This document shows, piece after piece, positions 15,662-23,344 of a stretch of DNA of 60,763 bases (the first letter of the stretch is position 1; each line of letters begins with the position of its first letter). The stretch is from an uncultured Muribaculaceae bacterium (GTDB lineage Bacteria; Bacteroidota; Bacteroidia; Bacteroidales; Muribaculaceae), in contig CAJUCQ010000080.1 in NCBI GenBank assembly GCA_910584905.1, positions 1-60,763 of the forward strand, read 5' to 3'. A program made the position numbers and the translations under genes. The notes under the pieces are model-generated. The model saw nothing but the letters and a program-made list of their open reading frames with translations, did not search any database and had not been told where the DNA came from.

Positions 15662-16630
15662 GATGAGGGCGGCAAGCCTCGGCCGACGTCGGGCCGCGTG
15701 CATGATCAGGAGGGATGTGGCCGTGGCTCCCGCCGCCATGAACACCATGTTTTTGACCGGGAAGAGTGCCATTCCTGTCAGGTGGGCCGCTATCAGAGCT
15801 ATGGCCATCCAATAGCCGTGCGTGAAATATATCCACGCGCTGAGTCTGCGAGCCTTGATGTAAAGAGGCGACGGGCGCAGCTTCGCCGTGAGGCCCGCGA
15901 CCAGAAGCGCCGCCCCTCCGCAAAGCTCGCCCAAGGGCAGTTTATGGAAGAACAGCATGGCCGACACGACCAAGAGAGCCGAAATGATGACCGCGCGTCG
16001 GCGCCGTATCAAGTCGCGGAAACGGTAGACTGCCGCCCCGGCCGCCATGTATATTCCGCCCCTGAAAGCCCCTGTGCAGAGAGCGTCGACATACATGTTG
16101 TACGCCCCCTCGATATTGTTGCCGGCCCATCCGGCGAAATATGCGAGTATGAATAAGACGGCCAGCGTCAGCAACCCGCCTCTAAAGCGGCAGGCAAGCC
16201 CCGCCAGCAGAAAGACAACGGCCGTTGAGCAGATGAACCATAGAAACATGGCGATGCCGAACGAGCCGCTCAGAAAAAATCTTACAGCTATTTCTTCGAT
16301 TGGCTCGCAGTGTGTGACAGCCTCGGTTGCAATAACTGCGGGAACGTAGATGGCCACCCATTTGAGAAAGAGAACGAAGCGTCGGCGGCTGTGTTTCATC
16401 AGGACGGCGCGGCGGTCGGGCTTGCGTTCAAGCTCGCCGGCGGTGAAAAATCCCGTGGCCATGAAAAAGAAAGGCACGCCCATGCGAATCACCCACTCCA
16501 CGGGCAAGGGCCATCCCGGAGCGGCGGTGATGCGCCATGATTCGGCGTGTATGGCCACGACGCAGTAGGCCATAGCGAGTTTTATAAGGTCGATCCCCCC
16601 GAGGTCGGCGGTTTTGCTGTCGGTCGGCAT
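15656..16630 (-). CDS. Acyltransferase-3 family integral membrane protein
   Basis: The 324-residue protein has about ten hydrophobic helices. The family's first-helix motif appears as LIKLAMAYCVVAIHAE (about 15-30), including the conserved His, with RMGVPFFFMATGFF (about 49-62) after it. Such enzymes O-acetylate or O-acylate surface glycans, lipids or small molecules. It follows rnhB by 5 bp, in an operon headed by an S24 regulator. The acceptor is unknown. Confidence 0.8.
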   Translation of the reverse strand: MPTDSKTADLGGIDLIKLAMAYCVVAIHAESWRITAAPGWPLPVEWVIRMGVPFFFMATGFFTAGELERKPDRRAVLMKHSRRRFVLFLKWVAIYVPAVIATEAVTHCEPIEEIAVRFFLSGSFGIAMFLWFICSTAVVFLLAGLACRFRGGLLTLAVLFILAYFAGWAGNNIEGAYNMYVDALCTGAFRGGIYMAAGAAVYRFRDLIRRRRAVIISALLVVSAMLFFHKLPLGELCGGAALLVAGLTAKLRPSPLYIKARRLSAWIYFTHGYWMAIALIAAHLTGMALFPVKNMVFMAAGATATSLLIMHAARRRPRLAALIR

Positions 16631-16635
16631 TTGTG

Positions 16636-17250
16636 TCAGTCAAAAAGGCTTGGTTGGGGTAGAAGTCTGAAACTCATCCTGTGGTGGGGCGACGGGCCGT
16701 GGAGGCGTATGGCTTCGCGGTGTGCGGCAGTAGGGTAGCCCTTGTTTATAGCCCACGCGTATTGAGGGTATTCGTCGGCAAGGCGCTCCATGTAGAGGTC
16801 GCGTTCGGTTTTTGCGAGGATTGAAGCGGCGGCGATGTTGGCGAATCGGCCGTCGCCTTTGACGAATGTGCGGCAGTCGACGTCGGCCCATGGGCGGAAT
16901 TTGTTTCCGTCGACAATCACGCCTCCGGGCTTCACGGCGAGGGCGGCGAGAGCGCGGTGCATGGCTTCGATAGATGCGTTGAGGATGTTCATCGAGTCGA
17001 TTTCAGCCGGGGAGCACGAAGCCACGGCCCAAGCCTTTGCTTCGGCCATGATAATGGGCCTCAGGGCCATGCGCCGGGCTTCGGAGAGCTGTTTCGAGTC
17101 GTTGAGCCACGGGTGGGTGAAATCGTCGGGCAGAATTACGGCCGCGGCGAAAACCGGCCCGGCGAGGCATCCGCGGCCGGCTTCGTCGGTCCCGGCTTCG
17201 AGGCGTCCGGGGATGAAGCAGGCGGGAAGAGGTTCAGGCAATGATTTCAT
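16636..17250 (-). CDS. rnhB: Ribonuclease HII
   Basis: The 204-residue protein shows TDEAGRGCLAGPVFAAAVIL (about 21-40) with the catalytic Asp-Glu pair, then DSKQLSEARR (about 51-60), and later INKGYPTAAHREAI. This is the type 2 RNase H fold that cuts RNA of RNA-DNA hybrids and single ribonucleotides in DNA, in the cytoplasm. Length is normal. It overlaps the upstream S24 regulator gene by 17 bp and is followed closely by an acyltransferase gene, an unusual operon setting. Confidence 0.93.
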   Translation of the reverse strand: MKSLPEPLPACFIPGRLEAGTDEAGRGCLAGPVFAAAVILPDDFTHPWLNDSKQLSEARRMALRPIIMAEAKAWAVASCSPAEIDSMNILNASIEAMHRALAALAVKPGGVIVDGNKFRPWADVDCRTFVKGDGRFANIAAASILAKTERDLYMERLADEYPQYAWAINKGYPTAAHREAIRLHGPSPHHRMSFRLLPQPSLFD

Positions 17251-17962
17251 AATTCATGATTACTTCGACGAGATAGAGGCCGCGGATGTCGTCGCGCGGA
17301 ATTTCAATGTCGTCGTATTCGGGATTGGCGCTGTGGAGCACCACCATGTTTTTGTCGGGGTGGCGGCGCACATATTTCACGAGGCGGTAGTCGTCAAGGA
17401 TTACGACGTAGATTTGTCCCCAAGAGATGGGCGAGCTGAGGCGTATGGGGCGTATGGCAATGTAGCCGCCGTTGTTGATGCGGGGCACCATCGAGTCGCC
17501 CGAGACGCTTACGACGAGCCACTCGGGGTCGATGCCGGGGAGGTTCAGCCGTCCGATGATTCGGTCGTCGGTGAACATGCGACTCAGCTCGCGGCATCCG
17601 GCGGTGACGTCGATGTCGTACACGGGTGCTCCGGCGGCGGCCGGCCCGGCAAAGGCTTCACGGCTCTGCGGGGAGCATGGCGCTTCGATGGTGCGGGCGT
17701 GCTCCGGGCGGGGGTAGGGCACGTCGGTGCCGTCGGTGAGCCATTTTTTTGACACGCCGAGGTTGATGACGAGTCGGTTGACGAAAGCTTCCGAGGGCCG
17801 CAGGCGCCCGGAGAGAATCTTCGACAGCACGGTGGAGTCAATCCCGGCGAGTTCGCTGAACTGCTGCTGGTTGCGACGCGAGAGGCGTATGAGGTAGCGG
17901 ATGCGGTCTTGAATCCGCGCTTCGGGAGCGGGCATTTCGATTTCGCCCAGTTGGTCTTTCAT
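17234..17962 (-). CDS. HTH and S24 peptidase-like transcriptional repressor
   Basis: Starting at the ATG at 17962, about 242 residues carry an N-terminal XRE-type helix-turn-helix (QQQFSELAGIDSTVLSKILS, about 30-50) and a C-terminal S24/LexA-like domain. The Ser of the Ser-Lys dyad is in VSGDSMVPRI and the probable Lys in YRLVKYVRR. LexA- and CI-type proteins self-cleave after DNA damage or act as dimeric repressors. The 24-bp palindrome in its own promoter suggests autoregulation. A longer frame to 18073 would run over that promoter and was not chosen. It heads the rnhB-acyltransferase operon. Confidence 0.82.
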   Translation of the reverse strand: MKDQLGEIEMPAPEARIQDRIRYLIRLSRRNQQQFSELAGIDSTVLSKILSGRLRPSEAFVNRLVINLGVSKKWLTDGTDVPYPRPEHARTIEAPCSPQSREAFAGPAAAGAPVYDIDVTAGCRELSRMFTDDRIIGRLNLPGIDPEWLVVSVSGDSMVPRINNGGYIAIRPIRLSSPISWGQIYVVILDDYRLVKYVRRHPDKNMVVLHSANPEYDDIEIPRDDIRGLYLVEVIMNYEIIA

Positions 17963-18000
17963 AGCCGGTGAAGATTGTATGGGGATTTCAATTCGGATTG

Positions 18001-18032
18001 CAAATATACTTGTAAAATTGCAATTGTGCAAG
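18001..18032 (-). promoter_or_regulatory. Promoter with embedded 24-bp palindromic operator for the S24 regulator operon
   Basis: On the minus strand CTTG (18032-18029) is followed after 20 bp by TATATTTG (18008-18001), a good Bacteroidetes promoter. The interval 18009-18032 is an imperfect palindrome matching at 10 of 12 positions per half (CTTGTAAAATTG / CAATTGTGCAAG). It fills the spacer and covers the -33 element. A dimeric repressor bound there would exclude RNA polymerase. Confidence 0.65.
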
Positions 18033-18078
18033 CGGCCGGGTGATAAAAGGTTCGTTTTCATCGAATGTGCCACTTTCG

Positions 18079-18110
18079 TTTGCGTAAATTGTAGAAATAA
18101 ATTATCTTTG
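18079..18110 (+). promoter_or_regulatory. Promoter for the Na/Pi cotransporter gene
   Basis: TTTG (18079-18082) is followed after 20 bp by TATCTTTG (18103-18110), a full consensus match. The ATG at 18130 follows 20 bases later. It is divergent from the S24 regulator promoter, whose operator ends about 47 bp away. Confidence 0.7.
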
Positions 18111-18129
18111 CGGCATAATTACCCACCAC

Positions 18130-19953
18130 ATGGACTATTCAATATTAGACTTCTTATGTCTGTTAGGTGCCGTCGGATTGTTCCTCTACGGCATGAAAGT
18201 GATGAGTGAAGGCCTGCAGAAAGCGGCAGGCGACCGATTACGCAACATATTGTCGGCAATGACCCGCAACCGTTTCACGGGTCTCCTCACCGGATGCGCT
18301 ATAACCGCGCTGATTCAAAGCTCGTCGGCGTCGACAGTGATGGTTGTAAGTTTCGTGAATGCGGGCCTGATGACGCTCGGCCAGTCGATGGCTGTGATAT
18401 TCGGCGCCAATGTCGGCACGACGTTTACGGCGTGGATAATAGCCATATTCGGCTTCAAGGTCAATATGTCGATGTTCATCCTTCCGCTGATAGGTCTTGC
18501 GGTGGTGCTTCTGTTCATGAACAAGAGCAAGACCAAGAGCATAGGCGAATTTGTCATCGGCTTTGCATTCCTGTTCATGGGTCTGGATATGATAAGCACC
18601 TATGTGCCCGATCTTCAGAACAATCCGGAGATGTTCGAGGTCCTTCGGGATTACGCGTCGATGGGCTTCCGCTCGGTGCTTCTGTTCGCGCTCGTGGGGC
18701 TTGTGTTGACGATGGTGATTCAGTCGTCGGCGGCCACCTTCGCCATCACGCTGATTATGTGCACCAAGGGTTGGATTACCTTCGACCTCGCTTGCGCCCT
18801 CGTGCTCGGCTCCAATATCGGCACCACCATCACGCCCATTCTCGCATCAATGAGCGGCAACGTGGCCGCCAAGCGCACGGCGATGGGCCATCTGCTGTTC
18901 AACCTGCTCGGCACGATGTGGTGTCTTTGCGTATTTATCCCCTTCGCCGGCCTCAACGCCCACATCACCGAATTTATAGGGCAAGGCAATCCCGAAGCGC
19001 TCTATCATTTCGTCAATAATCTCGAGGCTACCGACCCTCAGCTTTACAACCACCTTTTCGACAACTCCCTCCCGGCCGGCCACCACGTGCTGGCGCAGGT
19101 AGCGGCGATGCAGATGAGTGTGTCGTTCGGCCTGTCGATATTCCACACGACCTTCAACCTCGTGAACCTTGCGATAATGATATGGTTTACGAACATGTAT
19201 GTCAAAATCGTCGAAAAACTCGTTCCCGCCAAGAAGGGCGACGACGAGGAATTCACGCTCAAATTTATCTCCGGCGGTCTGCTCAACGCCTCGGAACTCA
19301 ATATCGCTCAGGCCGAAAAAGAGATGGCCGTCTACGCCGAGCGCGTGGGCCGCATGCTGTCGATGGCGCAGGACCTCGTGCACACGAAGGAAAATTCCGA
19401 GGACTACAACAGGCTCTATTCGCGGCTTGAGAAGTACGAGGATATCTCCGACCGCATGGAGCTTGAGATAGCCCACTACCTCAACCGCTGCGCCGAAGGA
19501 CGCCTCTCCAACGAGGGTAAGCTCCGCATAGCCGCCATGCTCAACATCGTCGGCGAAATCGAGTCGATTGCCGACTCGTGTCTCGGCATAGGCAAGATTC
19601 TCAACCGCAAGATTCAGTCGGGCGCGCAGTTCAACGACGAGATATACAACAACATCGACGCGCTCTACGTCTACGTCCGCGAGGCCATGAAGCTGATGAT
19701 TTCGCACCTCAACAACGTCGAGCATCTGACGGGCCACGAGCTTATCAACTCTTATAACAAGGAGCGCGAAATCAACAACTTCCGCAACACCCTCCGCGGC
19801 GCAAACGTCGAAAACATCAATGCCCGCCACTACGAATATCAGGCCGGTATCTACTATATGGACATCGTCGGCGACCTCGAAAAGACCGGCGACTACATCA
19901 TCAACGTCGTCGACACGCTTCGCGACGCCTTCCGCAAGCGTCAGGACGACTGA
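18130..19953 (+). CDS. Na/Pi cotransporter family protein with PhoU-like C-terminal domain
   Basis: The 607-residue protein has two inverted membrane halves, each with a substrate-binding motif: ALIQSSSASTVMVVSFVNAG (about 57-76) and VIQSSAATFAITLI (about 197-210). GANVGTT and GSNIGTTITPI follow the respective halves. Residues from about 385 to the end form a helical PhoU-like cytoplasmic domain. NptA/YjbB-type proteins move inorganic phosphate coupled to sodium, and the PhoU-like part is thought to regulate flux. No pst genes are nearby. Confidence 0.88.
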   Translation: MDYSILDFLCLLGAVGLFLYGMKVMSEGLQKAAGDRLRNILSAMTRNRFTGLLTGCAITALIQSSSASTVMVVSFVNAGLMTLGQSMAVIFGANVGTTFTAWIIAIFGFKVNMSMFILPLIGLAVVLLFMNKSKTKSIGEFVIGFAFLFMGLDMISTYVPDLQNNPEMFEVLRDYASMGFRSVLLFALVGLVLTMVIQSSAATFAITLIMCTKGWITFDLACALVLGSNIGTTITPILASMSGNVAAKRTAMGHLLFNLLGTMWCLCVFIPFAGLNAHITEFIGQGNPEALYHFVNNLEATDPQLYNHLFDNSLPAGHHVLAQVAAMQMSVSFGLSIFHTTFNLVNLAIMIWFTNMYVKIVEKLVPAKKGDDEEFTLKFISGGLLNASELNIAQAEKEMAVYAERVGRMLSMAQDLVHTKENSEDYNRLYSRLEKYEDISDRMELEIAHYLNRCAEGRLSNEGKLRIAAMLNIVGEIESIADSCLGIGKILNRKIQSGAQFNDEIYNNIDALYVYVREAMKLMISHLNNVEHLTGHELINSYNKEREINNFRNTLRGANVENINARHYEYQAGIYYMDIVGDLEKTGDYIINVVDTLRDAFRKRQDD

Positions 19954-20092
19954 GCGGCCTCGCCGCACGCAGGACCTCCGGGCGCCCGCAAGGCCCGGCT
20001 CCGAAGCCGCCGGAGGGCGCTCGGAGTGATAAAATTTAAAAACAATGCAAAGACAATTCGGTAACAAGCGGCTGTCATTTAAAAAAACTGTG

Positions 20093-20100
20093 TAAATTTG
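20093..20100 (+). promoter_or_regulatory. -7 promoter element before the response regulator
   Basis: TAAATTTG matches TAnnTTTG, 47 bases before the ATG at 20148. A convincing -33 element is not visible. Confidence 0.5.
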
Positions 20101-20147
20101 CACTGATTATCACATAACGTAAAAAAACTCTCGCTTAAGCCCCGGCC

Positions 20148-20849
20148 ATGTCATCAACGCATTCAGGATGTATCCTTGTCATTGACGCGGATTCGAATAT
20201 CCGCGAGTTGCTTGAGGTGAACCTGAACAGCGAAGGCTATTCCGTCAGGACCTTCGCCACGCCGGAGGATGCCGGAGAAATCGACCCCGTTGACGTCCGT
20301 CTCGTCATAATCGACGCGATGGAGCGCTCGTTCTCGGGGATTGATTTCGTAGCCGAACTCAAGGACAATCCCGCCACGGGGTCGATCGGAGTGTTTTTGT
20401 GTGCGTATGCCCGCCCGCAAAGTCTGGTAATCGAGGCTCTTGACGCCGGTGCCGACGATTTCATCGCCAAGCCGTTTTCGCTTCGCGAGCTTTTGGCGAG
20501 GGTCAAGTCGTATATGCGCCGCCACTACATTGCGCCCGTCGCTCCGTCGGCGGGGATTAACGTGACGGTGATGGACCTCAACATCGACCTTCGTTCGCAC
20601 ACCATCACCAAGTCGGGCCTTCCGCTCGCGCTCTCGAATACGGAGAGCCGGATTCTGGAACTCCTCGCGCGCAATGTCAACACCTACGTCTCGCGCGCCG
20701 AAATCCACGCAAAAGTGTGGAACGGCGAGGCCGGTATCAACGACCGTATTGTCGACACAAACATATCCCGTCTGCGAAAGAAGATGGGCGATGCCGGCGG
20801 CTGTCTCGTCAACCGCACGGGCATCGGATACATGCTTTCCGATAAATAA
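20148..20849 (+). CDS. OmpR/PhoB-type response regulator without an adjacent histidine kinase
   Basis: The receiver domain (about 6-122) has the acidic pair in VIDAD, a phosphoacceptor Asp in VIIDAME (about 62) and the conserved Lys in IAKPFSLREL (about 107). The usual Thr/Ser switch position appears to be Cys (FLCAYA). The C-terminal winged helix (about 140-233) ends in the wing motif RLRKKMGDAGGCLVNRTGIG. It should bind DNA as a phosphorylation-dependent dimer. No kinase gene lies in the flanking 20 kb. A GC hairpin follows its stop. Confidence 0.87.
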   Translation: MSSTHSGCILVIDADSNIRELLEVNLNSEGYSVRTFATPEDAGEIDPVDVRLVIIDAMERSFSGIDFVAELKDNPATGSIGVFLCAYARPQSLVIEALDAGADDFIAKPFSLRELLARVKSYMRRHYIAPVAPSAGINVTVMDLNIDLRSHTITKSGLPLALSNTESRILELLARNVNTYVSRAEIHAKVWNGEAGINDRIVDTNISRLRKKMGDAGGCLVNRTGIGYMLSDK

Positions 20850-20859
20850 CCCTTTAGCG

Positions 20860-20888
20860 CCGGGAGTATAGGACCCGGATTTTATTTT
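20860..20888 (+). terminator. Weak hairpin and T-rich stretch between the response regulator and gldE
   Basis: CCGGG (20860-20864) pairs with CCCGG (20874-20878) around a 9-base loop, followed by ATTTTATTTT. The T-rich part runs into the TTG start of gldE, so it could act as partial terminator or leader structure. Confidence 0.35.
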
Positions 20889-22236
20889 GGACATAGTCGA
20901 CCCCCTTCCGGCCATAGAGGCCCTGCTTACATTTATCGCGCCTGAAGCCGCCGCTTCATTCAGCGGCGGGCAGATTACGGCGCTCGTTCTGGCCCTTCTT
21001 TGTCTTGTCGCGTCAGGTTTTGTCAGCGGCAGCGAGATTGCATATTTTTCACTTACGCCTCAGGATCTCGAAGAACTTGAGGAGACTCGCGGCGACAAAG
21101 GCGCGGCTATCAGGCGCATGCTTGAGAAGCCCGAGAAGCTGCTGGCCACGATTCTTATAGCCAACAATCTCGTCAACGTCACCATCGTAGTCCTCTGCAA
21201 CTTCGCCCTCGGCCCCGTGTTCGACGGCATGAGCCCCGTGCTGAGCTTCGTGTTGCAGACGGTGATTCTTACGTTTCTCATCCTGCTTTTCGGTGAGATT
21301 CTCCCCAAGCTTTACTCCAACAACAACCGCATGAAGTGGGCGGCATTCGCCCTCGGGGGGATTTCGGCCACGATGAAGATATGCTCGCCCGTGTCGGGGC
21401 TGCTCGTGCGCTCGACTGCCATCGTCAACCGCGTGGTCACCAAAAAACCGCGCGACATCACAGCCGACGAGCTTTCGCAGGCTCTCGAAATCACACAGGG
21501 CGCATCCGAGGACGACAAGGAGATGCTCGAAGGTATCCTCCGTTTCGGCGACACAACGGCCTCGGAGGTGATGACTCCGCGCACGTCAATCACGGGCCTT
21601 GAAATCCACATGAGCTTCGCCGAGGTGATGAAGACGGTCATCGACAGCGGGTTTTCGCGCCTGCCTGTCTATGAGACAAATCAGGATGATATTGTCGGCG
21701 TGCTCTATGCCCGCGACCTGCTGCCCTATGTGGAGACTCCGGCCGATTCCGACTTCGACTGGAAGAGCCTTCTGCGCAAGCCTTATTTTGTGCCCGAAAG
21801 CCGCATGATCGACGACCTCCTTGAGGATTTCCGCAAGCTCAAGATTCACCTCGCCATTGTTGTCGACGAGTTCGGCGGCACGCAGGGGCTTGTGACCCTT
21901 GAGGATGTGCTCGAAGAGATTGTGGGCGATATCGACGACGAGTACGACGAACCCGACCATACCTATCGCCGCCTGCCGAACGACACGTATGTGTTCGAGG
22001 GACGCACGTTGCTGACCGATTTCTTCCGTGTCACCGACCTTAACGCCGACGACTACGAGGAGGTGACTGAGGATGCTGAGACCCTTGCGGGCATGTTGCT
22101 GGCCATCAAAGGCGATTTCCCCGCCAACAAGGAGCCTCTTGTCTACGGGCGTTGCCGTTTCCTCGTGCTCGACGTCTCCGACCACCGTATCAACGAAGTG
22201 CGCGTCAAGGTCATGCCCGACGTGCAGCATGAGTGA
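20887..22236 (+). CDS. gldE: GldE-type CNNM/CBS membrane protein
   Basis: The protein appears to start at TTG 20887. Residues about 20-190 form a DUF21/CNNM membrane region (FVSGSEIAYFSLTPQDLEEL); a CBS pair follows (about 205-335, MTPRTSITGLE ... LVTLEDVLEEIVGDI) and a CorC-type C-terminal domain ends it. GldE belongs to this family and in Bacteroidetes sits next to gldD, as here. CNNM relatives transport or sense Mg ions; GldE supports type IX secretion and gliding in Flavobacterium. The assignment to GldE rests largely on the following gldD. Confidence 0.82.
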   Translation: MDIVDPLPAIEALLTFIAPEAAASFSGGQITALVLALLCLVASGFVSGSEIAYFSLTPQDLEELEETRGDKGAAIRRMLEKPEKLLATILIANNLVNVTIVVLCNFALGPVFDGMSPVLSFVLQTVILTFLILLFGEILPKLYSNNNRMKWAAFALGGISATMKICSPVSGLLVRSTAIVNRVVTKKPRDITADELSQALEITQGASEDDKEMLEGILRFGDTTASEVMTPRTSITGLEIHMSFAEVMKTVIDSGFSRLPVYETNQDDIVGVLYARDLLPYVETPADSDFDWKSLLRKPYFVPESRMIDDLLEDFRKLKIHLAIVVDEFGGTQGLVTLEDVLEEIVGDIDDEYDEPDHTYRRLPNDTYVFEGRTLLTDFFRVTDLNADDYEEVTEDAETLAGMLLAIKGDFPANKEPLVYGRCRFLVLDVSDHRINEVRVKVMPDVQHE

Positions 22237-22242
22237 ACGACG

Positions 22243-22797
22243 ATGAGGAAAGCCTGTCTTTGCGCCGCGCTTGCCGCCGTCCTCGCGGGTTGTGGCGGAG
22301 ATGATGCCGCCCGCCCCAAGCGCACGGCTTATCCCCGCATCGCCGTCGAGGCCGATACTGCGGGGCGCGTCGAGATGCTCGACGGCGTGGCCGTGACGGT
22401 GAACCGAGCCGCTTCTTTCCGCCGCGACTCCCTCAGGGCGGGATGGGCCGATATCGAATATCCGGCAGGGCTCGGGGCTACGATTCATCTGAGCGTTGTG
22501 CATCCCGAGTCGCCGGCCGAGGCTGTGGCCAACCGCCGCAAGCGCATGGCCCTCAATCTCGGCGACGCACCCGCCACGGCCGAGGAGTTTCATTCCGGGC
22601 CTTGGGTGTGCCTGCTGGTGCGGAGCACTCAGGCCGGGCTTACGACGCCGGTGCAGATTCTTGCCGCCTCGGCCGACGGGCGTATTGTCAGCGGAGCCGC
22701 CGTCCTCAGAAATCCCGGAAACAATGCCGACTCAATCCGCCCTCTTGTTCAATTGCTTGCAGACGATGCCCGAACCCTTCTCGAACACCTTCGCTGA
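22243..22797 (+). CDS. gldD: GldD-like lipoprotein
   Basis: The lipobox AAVLAGCGG places the lipidated Cys near residue 17. RTAYPRI (about 29-35) and WADIEYPAGLGATIHLSV (about 68-85) correspond to conserved GldD segments (PRGYxRI and the W-x-x-IxYP...IHLSY block). The 184-residue length fits. GldD is an envelope lipoprotein required for gliding and type IX secretion in Flavobacterium. It follows gldE by 6 bp, and the phosphopantetheinyl transferase overlaps its 3' end, the usual Bacteroidetes order. Confidence 0.8.
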   Translation: MRKACLCAALAAVLAGCGGDDAARPKRTAYPRIAVEADTAGRVEMLDGVAVTVNRAASFRRDSLRAGWADIEYPAGLGATIHLSVVHPESPAEAVANRRKRMALNLGDAPATAEEFHSGPWVCLLVRSTQAGLTTPVQILAASADGRIVSGAAVLRNPGNNADSIRPLVQLLADDARTLLEHLR

Positions 22798-23329
22798 GCG
22801 CCTCGTGCTCGACCGCACGGTGGGCGGAGTGCGTCTGCTGGTATGCCGTCTTGACGGCGGCCCCCGCGAAGAGCGCCGCAACCGCGAGCGTGAGGCCGTG
22901 GGTTGTCTGCTTGCCTACGCCTTGGATGCCTCGGCCGTGATGGCCCACAGGTCCGACGGCGCGCCTTACGTCGAGGGGCGCCCCGAGCTATGCGTGTCCG
23001 TGAGCCATTCGCCTGCTTACGCGGCGCTGGCGCTTGCTCCATTTGCTATAGGAATAGATATAGAAGAACCCCGCGCGCAGTTGAAGCGCGTGGCTACGCG
23101 TGTGTTTTCAGAAGCCGAAATCGAGGCCTTCGACGGCGAGGCTGACCTTCTGCGGGCATGGACCGTAAAAGAGGCTCTCTATAAGCTCTGCCCGTCGCCC
23201 GAGGCTTGTGATTTCCGTGGCGCGATGACGGCGGAGCCTCCGCAGGTGTGCGGACGCCGGGCGCGCATCGTCGCCGAATGCGATCTGGAGTCGCCGGCGG
23301 CGCATCTTACGCTCCTTGCCTTGGAGTGA
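22766..23329 (+). CDS. 4'-phosphopantetheinyl transferase, Sfp type
   Basis: The start MPEPFSNTF at 22766 was chosen (187 residues); an ATG at 22724 is also possible. The Mg-binding motif is in IGIDIEEPR (about 94-102) and the second motif in RAWTVKEALYK (about 128-138, WxxKEA). Family members attach the phosphopantetheine arm of CoA to carrier proteins such as ACP. At this length it is a compact version. It overlaps gldD by 32 bp in the gldE-gldD operon, so translation is probably coupled. Confidence 0.85.
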   Translation: MPEPFSNTFAERLVLDRTVGGVRLLVCRLDGGPREERRNREREAVGCLLAYALDASAVMAHRSDGAPYVEGRPELCVSVSHSPAYAALALAPFAIGIDIEEPRAQLKRVATRVFSEAEIEAFDGEADLLRAWTVKEALYKLCPSPEACDFRGAMTAEPPQVCGRRARIVAECDLESPAAHLTLLALE

Positions 23330-23344
23330 GCCTGCAGCGGGGCG

